From Bin5 sp965204525 (GTDB lineage: Bacteria > Chloroflexota > Anaerolineae > Caldilineales > Caldilineaceae), in assembly GCA_965204525.1 (NCBI GenBank), contig OZ241994.1, positions 3,782,001 to 3,846,000 of the forward strand: a stretch of 64,000 nt of DNA, read 5' to 3'. This document shows, one piece after another, positions 1 to 7,577 of this stretch (its first letter is position 1; the number at the start of each line of letters is the position of its first letter). Below the pieces are notes generated by a model, which made no database searches, had not been told where the DNA came from, and saw only the letters and a program-made list of their open reading frames with translations. The translations under genes and the position numbers were made by a program.

Positions 1-203
1 CCGGTTGGGGAACGGTACTGGCTGCGCTCTTTGCCGCCAAGCCGGGGATCGATCTGCCCTGCGAATTGAGTTTTTTCCTCAAGCTGCAGGAAGATCTTCT
101 GAAGCGGCCGCTCACGCTTCGCGACGGCTACCTGGATGTGAGTGGGCTGGCCCAGGCAGAGATCGATGCCGACCGGCTGCGGGACGCGCGGCTGAAGGAG
201 TAG
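1..203 (+). CDS. C-terminal end of a probable enolase-superfamily dehydratase/epimerase (partial)
   Basis: An open frame enters from the left edge in the frame of position 3 and stops at TAG 201-203, giving 66 residues. The end of the protein (P-C-E-L-S, then E-D-L-L, P-L, then D-G-Y-L-D-V) resembles the C-terminal tail of mandelate racemase/muconate-lactonizing members of the enolase superfamily, where a final 'dG.l.v' strand closes the capping domain. No catalytic residue lies in this piece, so the substrate cannot be judged. The next gene on the same strand encodes a DapA-family aldolase. Dehydratase plus aldolase is a common pair in sugar-acid breakdown, but that link is inference. The family call rests on a short tail only. 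Confidence 0.45.
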   Translation, partial: GWGTVLAALFAAKPGIDLPCELSFFLKLQEDLLKRPLTLRDGYLDVSGLAQAEIDADRLRDARLKE

Positions 204-324
204 CCATAAGCCCCGGCAGGTCAACGCTCTCCCCGCGGCGCCGCCATCCTCCTCAAGTGGGTTCAGACCTGAAATCCCCGAATAGCGTTCGGTCGCCAAT
301 CAGGCCCGACTCGTCACAGCGTTA

Positions 325-353
325 TCGACACCTCCACCTATCCATGCGATAAT
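325..353 (+). promoter_or_regulatory. sigma-70-type promoter of the aldolase gene
   Basis: TCGACA at 325-330 and GATAAT at 348-353 are separated by 17 bases. The -10 is preceded by TGC, an extended -10 element. Both hexamers match the consensus at five of six positions. Transcription would start near 360 and leave about 35 nt of leader before the ATG at 395. It suggests the aldolase can be transcribed independently of the gene upstream. Confidence 0.65.
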
Positions 354-394
354 GACGGCACCAAGACTCCGTCACAGCCACAAGAGAGTGCCAC

Positions 395-1288
395 ATGCAA
401 AGCTTCAATGGGATCTTCCCGGCCATCATCACGCCGATGACCGCTGATGACCGCCTCAACGAGGACGCCTTTCGCCAGGTAATGGAGTTCAATATCCAGG
501 CCGGCGTACACGGTTTCTGGGTGGCCGGCGGCACGGGGGAAAGCGTTTTCCTGGACGACGCCGAAAACTGCCGCATCGCCGAGATCGCCGCCGACCAGAA
601 TCAGGGGCGCATTGCCAACATCATGCACGTCGGCGCCCCCACCACCGCCCGCTCCGCCCGCCTCGCCGAACACGCAGCCAGGGCCGGCGTCGAAGCCATC
701 TGCTGCGTCCCTCCTTTCTTCTATGGCCAGAGCGACAGGGGCATCGTCGAACACTACCGCGTCGTCGCGGCCGCCGCCGATCTTCCATTCTTTGTCTACA
801 ACCTCCCCAGCGCCACCGGTGTCGAAATTACGCCGGATCTCATGGCCATGATCCAGGAACGCGTGCCCCAGCTGGCCGGGCTCAAACACTCCGCGCCCTA
901 CGTCCCCTACGTCAAGACCTTTGCCGAAATGGGGCTCTCCTGCCTGATCGGGAACTCTCGCCTCTTCCTGCCCGCGCTTCTGATCGGCGCCACCGGCTGC
1001 GTCGACGGCCCGCCCAACATGGCCCCCGAACTCTGGGTCGCCATCTGGCGCGCCTACGAGGCCGGCGACATCCCGGCAGCCAGCAAAGCCCAGGAGAAGG
1101 CATCCACCGCCGCCGAAGCGCTGATCGTGGCCTCCAAGTTCCACGGCGCCATCAAGGCCGTTCTCAGCCAACGTCTCGGCATCGACTGCGGCGACCCGCG
1201 CCTGCCCGGCGAGCCCCTTACCGCCGAGGAGCGCGCCCAACTGGCCGACAAGGTCGTTGCCCTCGGCCTGGATTGCTGTGGTCAATAG
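395..1288 (+). CDS. dihydrodipicolinate synthase/N-acetylneuraminate lyase family aldolase
   Basis: A 297-residue class I aldolase of the DapA/NanA superfamily (TIM barrel), full length for the family. The substrate-carboxylate loop is GGTGE at residues 45-49, the catalytic tyrosine is Y135 in V-Y-N-L-P, and the Schiff-base lysine is K164 in A-G-L-K-H. The family cleaves or condenses 2-keto acids through a lysine imine in the cytoplasm. Members include DHDPS, sialate lyase and 2-keto-3-deoxy-sugar-acid aldolases. The loop has GGTGE where DHDPS usually has GTTGE, and no lysine-synthesis gene is nearby, so a catabolic sugar-acid or sialate-type aldolase is more likely than DapA itself. The start follows a weak GAGAG and sits 35 nt after a good promoter. 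The specific substrate is unknown. Confidence 0.85.
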   Translation: MQSFNGIFPAIITPMTADDRLNEDAFRQVMEFNIQAGVHGFWVAGGTGESVFLDDAENCRIAEIAADQNQGRIANIMHVGAPTTARSARLAEHAARAGVEAICCVPPFFYGQSDRGIVEHYRVVAAAADLPFFVYNLPSATGVEITPDLMAMIQERVPQLAGLKHSAPYVPYVKTFAEMGLSCLIGNSRLFLPALLIGATGCVDGPPNMAPELWVAIWRAYEAGDIPAASKAQEKASTAAEALIVASKFHGAIKAVLSQRLGIDCGDPRLPGEPLTAEERAQLADKVVALGLDCCGQ

Positions 1289-1340
1289 CTGCAGTTGTCA
1301 AAACCGGGGTAGTCAGTAACTGCTGTGGGGAGTGACCGGT

Positions 1341-1378
1341 GGCTGGTTGCCGGCAGCTGCGGCCGCCGGCAACCAGCC
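1341..1378. terminator. perfect 14-bp inverted repeat between convergent genes
   Basis: GGCTGGTTGCCGGC (1341-1354) and its exact reverse complement (1365-1378) flank a 10-base loop. The repeat lies between the ends of two convergent genes and would form a very stable hairpin in either transcript. There is no U-tract, so it may act as a bidirectional barrier or RNA 3' end rather than a classic intrinsic terminator. Confidence 0.55.
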
Positions 1379-1385
1379 ATTGAAA

Positions 1386-3626
1386 CTACTCGTCAGAGGG
1401 TTCTACCTCCTGGCGCCGCCAGGTGTTTTCAAATTCCTCTTCGGTCATCTGTCCCTGGAGCCACACCTCCGCCGCTCTCGTTGCCACCAGGGTCGCGGAA
1501 GTTGTCCTGTTGAAGGTGCCGGCGACAACCACGAGTCCGTCCGGTTCGGAGGTCATGCGGGGCAGGATGCGGGACAGTTCAAAGATCAGTTGACGTTCCA
1601 GATTGGAGTACGCCTCGCTGTCAACCGCTAGATCGACGGCATAAGCTACGACCAGCGTCCGCTGTCCCTCTTCATTCTCCTCCACGTCCAGGTAGCGGAT
1701 CTCTACGTCCGCCTCCTGCAGTATCGTCACCGCAGTTGAGATGGCCTCATCGTTTTCAAGCTGCAACGATGGGTCCGGCGTAGGCTGCGCCGCTCTCTCC
1801 TCGCAGCGCTCCAACACGACCGCCAGCTGTTCCTTCTGTTCATCATCGTCGGCCTCATCGATCAACCAGTTCAGGTGTGGTTCCGCCTCCTGGCATCGCA
1901 CCTGCGCAAGGAAAAGCAGCGCCAGCGCCTGACGCGCCACGATGTGGTCGCTGTTCAGTTGAATCGCCTCTTCCAACAGTGGCTGCGCTTTATCGAATTC
2001 GCCCATGCGCGTGTAGGTCTCGCCCAGCACCGCCAGCACCGTGGAGGTGCGTGCGCCCCGTTCCAGCGCGTCCTGGGCAATGCTCTGCGCCGCCTCTACA
2101 TTGCCCTCGTACAGTTGCACAAAGGCCAGGCTCTCGCGCGCATCCAGGCTCTCCGGCCGCAGCACGTCCCACCGCTGGGCCGCGATCACCGCTTCCTCCA
2201 ACTCGCCCAGTATCAGATGTGTCTCATACAAGGCCTGGTAATAGAGTGGGTCATCGATCGAGAAGGTTCGGACCTCGTTCAATGCCGCCCGCGCCTCCAG
2301 CGCCTTTCCATCGCGTGCATACGCTCTCGCCAGCAGCCGCGCGTCGTTCACCGATTGCGGCAGCGCGTCCAGCGTCTTTCGGAAATAGGTGGCCGCCGTT
2401 GTGAAATCTCTCTCACAAAGATAGCTCACGCCCACCATCCGCATCGCCGAAATGCTGTAGGGCCGCGCTTCCAGCCAGTCCTCGGCCAGCGCCCGCGACT
2501 CGGTGCACAGATCCTGATCATTGAGCAGCCGCATCCGGATCAGAGTCACGTCCCGCCGGTGAACCGTAGCCCGCTCCTCCGCCAGCGCCTGGTAGGCTGC
2601 CGTCTCGGCACTCCGTTCCTGCTGCAGCAACATCAGCGCCATACAGCTGTACGCATCAGGGAACGGTGTATGCGGCTGGTCCAGCGCGATCGTCTGCATA
2701 CACTTCGCTTCACTCGTCTCCCAGTCACCTTCTTCCGCCGCCATGTCGGCCTCAAAGAAGAGAGTCGAGGCATGGTCCGCCACAAGCTCGATCGCGCGTT
2801 TCGCAATCGACCGCGCCGCATAGATATCGCCAAACACATTGAATTCATGGCGGGCGTTGATGATATGCCACGCGAAGAAATCCGGCTCCAGTTCCAGTGC
2901 CCGCTCGTACGCCTCTCCCGCCTTGTCCCAATCGTGCATCTGGAACGCGATCGACCCCAGCGTCGCCCATCCCGCCGCCGATTTCGGATCCAGACGCACC
3001 GCGGTCTGGGCATGGTCATAGGCCCTGTCGACCTCATACATGCTGACAAGGATGTCGGCCAGGGCCGTGTGTGCGGTCGGGTTTTCGTCATCCAGCTCGA
3101 CTGCTCGCAGTCCCAGCTCCTTCGCCTCGTCAAAATGGTGGGCTCCCTGCTTTGCCCACGCCAGGTACGCGAGCGCGGTGCTGTCCTCCGGCGCCAGCGC
3201 CGTCGCGTTCTGGGCCGATTGCAACGCCTGCTGCCAGTACTGCGACTGGTAGAGGTAGACGTCGGTCAGCCCCAGATGGGCGGGCAGATAACTGGGGTCG
3301 GCGGCAATCGCATCGATATAGGCCGCTTCAGCGCCGATCAGGTCGCTCGTCCCAAACAGCGACTTCCCCTTGGCGCTCAATGACTCAGCCAGGTTTCGAT
3401 CAGACTGGGCCAGCGGCTCCGGCGTGGCCGTAGGTGTCGGCCCCGGCGATTGCGTGGGGATGACGATAGGCGTCGGTGTATGCGTAGCCGTCGATGCCGC
3501 AGGAGTTGTTCGCGTCTCCGCCGCGGGTCGACTGGGCGGCTGTTGGCACGCTGCCAGAATGAGGACTAGCGCGGCCAAAAGCAGAGGAACAGCAGCGGAT
3601 TGCGGCAATCGAACGTGGTCTTTCAT
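1386..3626 (-). CDS. TPR-repeat lipoprotein
   Basis: A 746-residue exported protein. The start at 3626 is chosen over an upstream ATG at 3704 because GGAGGAG lies 7 bases before it and because it gives a compact lipoprotein signal: basic N-terminus, hydrophobic core and lipobox L-A-A-C with C27. A Thr/Pro-rich linker (about residues 45-70) follows. Then come many tandem TPR-like helical pairs with the usual A-x-x-x-Y/G-x-x-x-A-L pattern up to about residue 590, and a C-terminal globular domain of about 110 residues that I do not recognise. TPR arrays are protein-interaction scaffolds. This one would sit outside the membrane, anchored by lipid. It stands alone and converges on the aldolase gene. 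No specific partner can be named. Confidence 0.8.
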   Translation of the reverse strand: MKDHVRLPQSAAVPLLLAALVLILAACQQPPSRPAAETRTTPAASTATHTPTPIVIPTQSPGPTPTATPEPLAQSDRNLAESLSAKGKSLFGTSDLIGAEAAYIDAIAADPSYLPAHLGLTDVYLYQSQYWQQALQSAQNATALAPEDSTALAYLAWAKQGAHHFDEAKELGLRAVELDDENPTAHTALADILVSMYEVDRAYDHAQTAVRLDPKSAAGWATLGSIAFQMHDWDKAGEAYERALELEPDFFAWHIINARHEFNVFGDIYAARSIAKRAIELVADHASTLFFEADMAAEEGDWETSEAKCMQTIALDQPHTPFPDAYSCMALMLLQQERSAETAAYQALAEERATVHRRDVTLIRMRLLNDQDLCTESRALAEDWLEARPYSISAMRMVGVSYLCERDFTTAATYFRKTLDALPQSVNDARLLARAYARDGKALEARAALNEVRTFSIDDPLYYQALYETHLILGELEEAVIAAQRWDVLRPESLDARESLAFVQLYEGNVEAAQSIAQDALERGARTSTVLAVLGETYTRMGEFDKAQPLLEEAIQLNSDHIVARQALALLFLAQVRCQEAEPHLNWLIDEADDDEQKEQLAVVLERCEERAAQPTPDPSLQLENDEAISTAVTILQEADVEIRYLDVEENEEGQRTLVVAYAVDLAVDSEAYSNLERQLIFELSRILPRMTSEPDGLVVVAGTFNRTTSATLVATRAAEVWLQGQMTEEEFENTWRRQEVEPSDE

Positions 3627-3762
3627 CGGGGCTCCTCCCATCTGTGGAGTGAGTACGAAAACGTGAGCAATGGGAACCTGTTTTCGCTCCTTACTCCACT
3701 TCACTCACTTATCAACCTTCGACAGGGCAAGGCACTTCGAGAGCCGGTTGCCGACCGCATCT

Positions 3763-3791
3763 TTGCGCACTTGACAGCGGATGAGTATACT
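3763..3791 (+). promoter_or_regulatory. possible promoter of the Opp locus
   Basis: TATACT at 3786-3791 is a good -10, with TTGCGC 17 bases upstream as a poor -35. A perfect TTGACA at 3771-3776 lies too close (9 bases) to serve this -10. Transcription would begin near 3798, just upstream of the candidate start codons of the ATPase gene. Confidence 0.3.
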
Positions 3792-3820
3792 CAGGACATG
3801 TCGCATTTTGGCGAAATTTT

Positions 3821-4855
3821 GTGTTGAATATGGCAATGGAAACCGGTCCGCAAAAGAATTCGTCCAGGCCGTTGGTTCAACTCCACGATGTCAAAGTTCA
3901 TTTCAGCGTTCGCAAAGGTCTCTTTGGCAGTGAGTCGATCCATGCTGTAGACGGCGTGACACTGGACATCGGGGCAGGCGAGGTCGTCGCTGTCGTGGGT
4001 GAGTCCGGCAGCGGCAAGACCACGCTGGGACGGGCAGCGTTGGGCCTGATCAGGGTAACGGAAGGCCATGTCCACTTTGGCAGTACAGCAATAACCTCAT
4101 TATCACAGAAGGAACAAAAAGCGTTTCGCCGCAAGGCTGCCGCCATCTTTCAGGATCCGTTCGCAAGCATCGATCCCTATATGACGGCTTACGAGAGCGT
4201 GGCCGAGCCTCTGGTGATCCACGGCATCGGCAACGACAGCGAGCGGCGAGAGCGAGTGTTTCAGGCGCTGCACGATGTGCGTCTGCGCCCGGCGCAAGAG
4301 ATCGCCGGCAAGTACCCGGACCTGTTGTCCGGTGGTCAACGACAGCGGCTGAGCATTGCACGTGCCCTCGTGTTGCAGCCGCAGTTCATCGTGGCCGACG
4401 AGCCGGTCTCGATGGTTGACGCGTCCAGCCGGGCAGAGTTACTGGCATTGCTGCGCGAGCTGCAGGAGCGGTTCAACATCGCTTTTCTGTACATCACCCA
4501 CGACATCGCCACGGCACGCCATTTTGCCCAACGGATCGTCGTCATGTATTTGGGCTGCGTCGTCGAGATGGGGGAGGCGGCAGATGTGGTGCGCAATCCG
4601 ATGCACCCCTACACCCAGGCTCTCATTGCGGCGGTGCCGGAGCCGGACCCGGCCAACCGGCTGCACCAACGGCCCAGCCTGCCGGGCGAACCACCCAGCC
4701 CCGTCAATGCGCCAAGCGGATGTTCTTTTCATCCCCGTTGCGCTTCCTTCATGGCCGGCCGGTGTGAATTGACGACGCCGCGACTCCGTGAAGTCGAGCC
4801 GAATCACTTTGTAGCCTGTTTCCTGCATGAAGGGATTGACGCTTACCAAAATTGA
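3821..4855 (+). CDS. oligopeptide/dipeptide-type ABC transporter ATP-binding protein (OppF/DppF-like)
   Basis: A 344-residue ABC ATPase that powers an Opp/Dpp-family importer on the cytoplasmic face. Walker A GESGSGKT is at residues 60-67, the Q-loop around Q111 (I-F-Q-D-P), signature LSGGQ at 169-173, Walker B ending in D-E-P at about 193-195, and the switch histidine is H227. The C-terminus carries the oligopeptide-transporter extension with the Cys-containing G-C-x-F-H-P-R-C motif that is seen in OppD/OppF. GTG 3821 gives the longest form. ATG 3830 or 3836 are equally possible because no clear Shine-Dalgarno is visible. It is the first gene of the locus, apart from its partner ATPase, which is last (12931), an unusual order. 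The substrate may be peptides or oligosaccharides. Confidence 0.88.
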   Translation: MLNMAMETGPQKNSSRPLVQLHDVKVHFSVRKGLFGSESIHAVDGVTLDIGAGEVVAVVGESGSGKTTLGRAALGLIRVTEGHVHFGSTAITSLSQKEQKAFRRKAAAIFQDPFASIDPYMTAYESVAEPLVIHGIGNDSERRERVFQALHDVRLRPAQEIAGKYPDLLSGGQRQRLSIARALVLQPQFIVADEPVSMVDASSRAELLALLRELQERFNIAFLYITHDIATARHFAQRIVVMYLGCVVEMGEAADVVRNPMHPYTQALIAAVPEPDPANRLHQRPSLPGEPPSPVNAPSGCSFHPRCASFMAGRCELTTPRLREVEPNHFVACFLHEGIDAYQN

Positions 4856-4878
4856 GAACGCATTTTTGCTATTATAAT
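4852..4878 (+). promoter_or_regulatory. possible internal promoter before the beta-propeller gene
   Basis: A consensus TATAAT lies at 4873-4878 with TTGAGA at 4852-4857. The 15-base spacer is short. The start would be near 4886, leaving a leader of about 195 nt before the ATG at 5080. It would separate expression of the large extracytoplasmic proteins from the ATPase gene. The rest of 4879-5079 holds no convincing gene. Confidence 0.4.
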
Positions 4879-5079
4879 ATCATTTGATGTCCGTACCGTT
4901 GAAATCCAGATTCAGGCTGGCCATTGCCAAAACGGACAACTGTTGACCCGCCTGTCCCGCCGCCAACTGCCCGAAGATGGGATTGGCGACGGCGGAAAGA
5001 TACTCTTGAGAAAGGGTTCGCTGGCTGGCGGTTGAGCCGCCGCCGGCGTTTAACGTATACATAAGGAGATCTGTATCCC

Positions 5080-7461
5080 ATGGATAGATTGCACAAGATC
5101 AGGCGGCCCGGCAATGCCCTCAGGTTGGGCCTGCGACTCCCTCTTTTGTTCTTGACTGTCGTGCTGCTGGCAATGCCTCTGCCGGCAGCGGCGCAGATGC
5201 CCGTGCCGCAACTTCCGACACGCGGCAAGATCAGCAAGAACCCGGTCGATATCCTGGATGCCATGAATCCAATCCAGGACGTGCTCTCCGGGCCTGCATG
5301 GCTCATCGCCCAGGGTGTGGACAATCGGATTTTCCTCGACCGGCCGGGTTGGAACACGCTCGACCGTCAGAACCTCAGCAGCCTCCCCGGCAGTGAAGGA
5401 GATACGCCGCTGCTGCAGTCGGTGGGGCCGGGCATCCTCGTGCCCTACCGCGATCCGGCGCCCGCGTTCAGCCGCGACCTGCTGGTGACCCGGGACTTCA
5501 GCAACACCCCCTTGCAGACCGAGCCGGATATCGCCGTCAATCCGCATGATCCCGATCACCTTGTTTTGGGCCTGATCGACTACAACTTCCCCAACAATTC
5601 GGCTTACGTGAGCATCGATGGCGGTGTGAATTGGGAGGGGCCGCAGCAGATCAAATACCTGCGCAAGGACCGGATCTCCGGCGGCGACCCGGTGGTGGAG
5701 TTTGATAGCGACGGCAATGTCTACATGGCCTCGATATCTATCGGCATCAAGGAGTACTCTGTCGGCAACGCCACCGGCTTCGCCCTCGTCTCCTCGATCG
5801 CCGTCTCGGCGTCGAAAGACGGCGGCTTCGTCTGGGAGGAGCCCGTCGACAGCGCCCGCAGCGATGTCGAAAGCGATGCCGTGCTGGACCCCACCGGTCG
5901 CATACGCGGTACGGTAAGCCTCAGCTTCCTCGACAAACCGTGGCTGACTACAGGCCCTCATCCCACGATCGAAGACCAGACGGTGGTCTATGTCACATTT
6001 GTCGAATTTAATACCATCTACGACATCCTTTACATCGGCGAGCTCCCAACCCTGGGTGCGCCGGAAGTACAGACCACGCCCATGCTGGCCTACTCGCTCG
6101 ACCAGGGTCTGACCTGGTCCGATCCTGTCCCGGTCGGGCCGACCGTAAAGCGCACCTATGGCGAGATCGACGACACCGAAGGGCAATCGAACGCGATCGG
6201 CACCAAGCGAGTCGTGCAGGGGCCCTTCCCCGTCGTCGATTCCAAGGGTACCCTCTACGTAACCTGGATTGACAGCACCGACGACGAGAGCATGAAAGGC
6301 CAAGCCGAATTCTATATGTCCAAGTCTGAAGATGGCGGCGAAACCTTTGGCGATCCCAAGCGTATCGCCCGCTTCCTTGAGCCGGGGTTTCGACCCCGTA
6401 ACGCCTACTTCCGCTACTGGGCGTCCGCTTTCCCCAAAGTATCGGTAGGGCCTGAAGATGAGCTCTATGTAGCCTATGTCGCTCTGCCGGCGGAAAATCC
6501 GCTCGATGAGGGCGACGTATACTTTATCCGCTCACTCAACGGCGGAGATCGCTGGTCGCGGCCCGTACGCATCAACACCGATGAGACCGACGCCGTTCAG
6601 TTTTTCCCGGCCATGGACGTCGGGCCGGATGGCGTCATCCATCTCATGTGGGGTGATATGCGCGACGACCCCGTCCGGACCCGCTACCATATCTACTATA
6701 CCCGTTCCGAAGATCAGGGCGAGACCTGGGGGTTCGAGCTGGAAGAGCTTGACCTCAAAGTAGGCGACACGCGCGTGACCGACTTCCCCTCCAATCCCAA
6801 TAAGGGCTTTCCCAGAGGGCTTTTCCTGGGCGACTACTTCGCCATCGCTGCCAGTGAGAACGATGCCTATCTGGTGTGGGCCGACACCCGCCTCGGCGAG
6901 TTTGGCCCCACCAACCAGAAGATCGGTTTCAGCCGCCAGCGCGCCATCGCCCGCCCCGAAATCTTCATCAGCCCCGACGCCGGAGCTGCCGGCGAGACCA
7001 TCACCGTCCAGGGGCACGGCTTCCAACCGGATATGGATATCTATCTGCAAGTCGGTGGCGCCAACGCTGCCTCCGGCCGCACCGACAAGCTCGGGCGCTA
7101 TACCCAGCAGATCTTCGTTCCCATCTCCGGCGAAGGCGCCCACAGGGTCGTATTGGTCGACGAATCGGGCAACTTCGCTTCCACATCATTCTATATGGAG
7201 TTCGGCTTCGACAATGTCCAGGACCTGGAAGAGAAGCTGGATGCCCTGGATGAGAAGTTGGAACAGTTGAACGGAACGGCAACGCAAGCCGGTCTGTCGC
7301 CTGCTTCGCGCCAGGTCGCGGTGGAGAGTGTGCCGGCAACGACGGCGCTCGCCACCACCGCCGTCCCCGCGGCGAGCGCGGCCTGGCCGGTGGTCGGCGG
7401 CGTTGGCATCGGCATCGCGCTTGGTCTGCTATGGGTTTCGTTCCGTAAGCGAACCGGATAA
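5080..7461 (+). CDS. secreted, membrane-anchored sialidase-like Asp-box beta-propeller protein
   Basis: A 793-residue exported protein. An N-terminal signal peptide (about residues 1-38, ending A-A-A-Q) is followed by a sialidase-type beta-propeller with six Asp-box motifs (S-x-D-x-G-x-x-W type) near residues 177, 245, 340, 416, 485 and 543. An IPT/Ig-like domain (about 625-705), a short Leu/Glu coiled segment (about 710-730) and a C-terminal membrane helix with a basic tail (about 770-793) follow. Asp boxes are structural: they occur in sialidases but also in many non-enzymatic propellers, and I cannot identify a full sialidase arginine triad. AAGGAG lies about 11 bases before the ATG. It lies between Opp importer genes and could help to capture or process the substrate at the surface, which is inference. 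Confidence 0.75.
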   Translation: MDRLHKIRRPGNALRLGLRLPLLFLTVVLLAMPLPAAAQMPVPQLPTRGKISKNPVDILDAMNPIQDVLSGPAWLIAQGVDNRIFLDRPGWNTLDRQNLSSLPGSEGDTPLLQSVGPGILVPYRDPAPAFSRDLLVTRDFSNTPLQTEPDIAVNPHDPDHLVLGLIDYNFPNNSAYVSIDGGVNWEGPQQIKYLRKDRISGGDPVVEFDSDGNVYMASISIGIKEYSVGNATGFALVSSIAVSASKDGGFVWEEPVDSARSDVESDAVLDPTGRIRGTVSLSFLDKPWLTTGPHPTIEDQTVVYVTFVEFNTIYDILYIGELPTLGAPEVQTTPMLAYSLDQGLTWSDPVPVGPTVKRTYGEIDDTEGQSNAIGTKRVVQGPFPVVDSKGTLYVTWIDSTDDESMKGQAEFYMSKSEDGGETFGDPKRIARFLEPGFRPRNAYFRYWASAFPKVSVGPEDELYVAYVALPAENPLDEGDVYFIRSLNGGDRWSRPVRINTDETDAVQFFPAMDVGPDGVIHLMWGDMRDDPVRTRYHIYYTRSEDQGETWGFELEELDLKVGDTRVTDFPSNPNKGFPRGLFLGDYFAIAASENDAYLVWADTRLGEFGPTNQKIGFSRQRAIARPEIFISPDAGAAGETITVQGHGFQPDMDIYLQVGGANAASGRTDKLGRYTQQIFVPISGEGAHRVVLVDESGNFASTSFYMEFGFDNVQDLEEKLDALDEKLEQLNGTATQAGLSPASRQVAVESVPATTALATTAVPAASAAWPVVGGVGIGIALGLLWVSFRKRTG

Positions 7462-7577
7462 GCTGTCAGAGGCAGGTCGCTCACGGCCACTATGCTTGCC
7501 GGACGTCCTCAAAAGGTCGGTGGCGAGCGGCAACCAGGTGGCCACAGGCCCCGGATGTTGGCAAAAGGATTTGCAAT

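Noticed and set aside
338..1285. 315-codon minus-strand frame opposite the aldolase gene
   Set aside because: It mirrors the full length of a well-supported gene and has a Gly/Asp/Val-rich composition typical of antisense frames in high-GC DNA, with no domain.
1875..3383. 502-codon plus-strand frame opposite the TPR lipoprotein
   Set aside because: Arg/Gln/Leu-rich antisense shadow with no family features. The opposite strand has a clear lipoprotein signal and TPR repeats.
4880..5062. 60-codon minus-strand frame between the OppF-like and propeller genes
   Set aside because: The sequence looks mildly protein-like, but it has no ribosome site, no known family, and covers the likely leader of the propeller gene.
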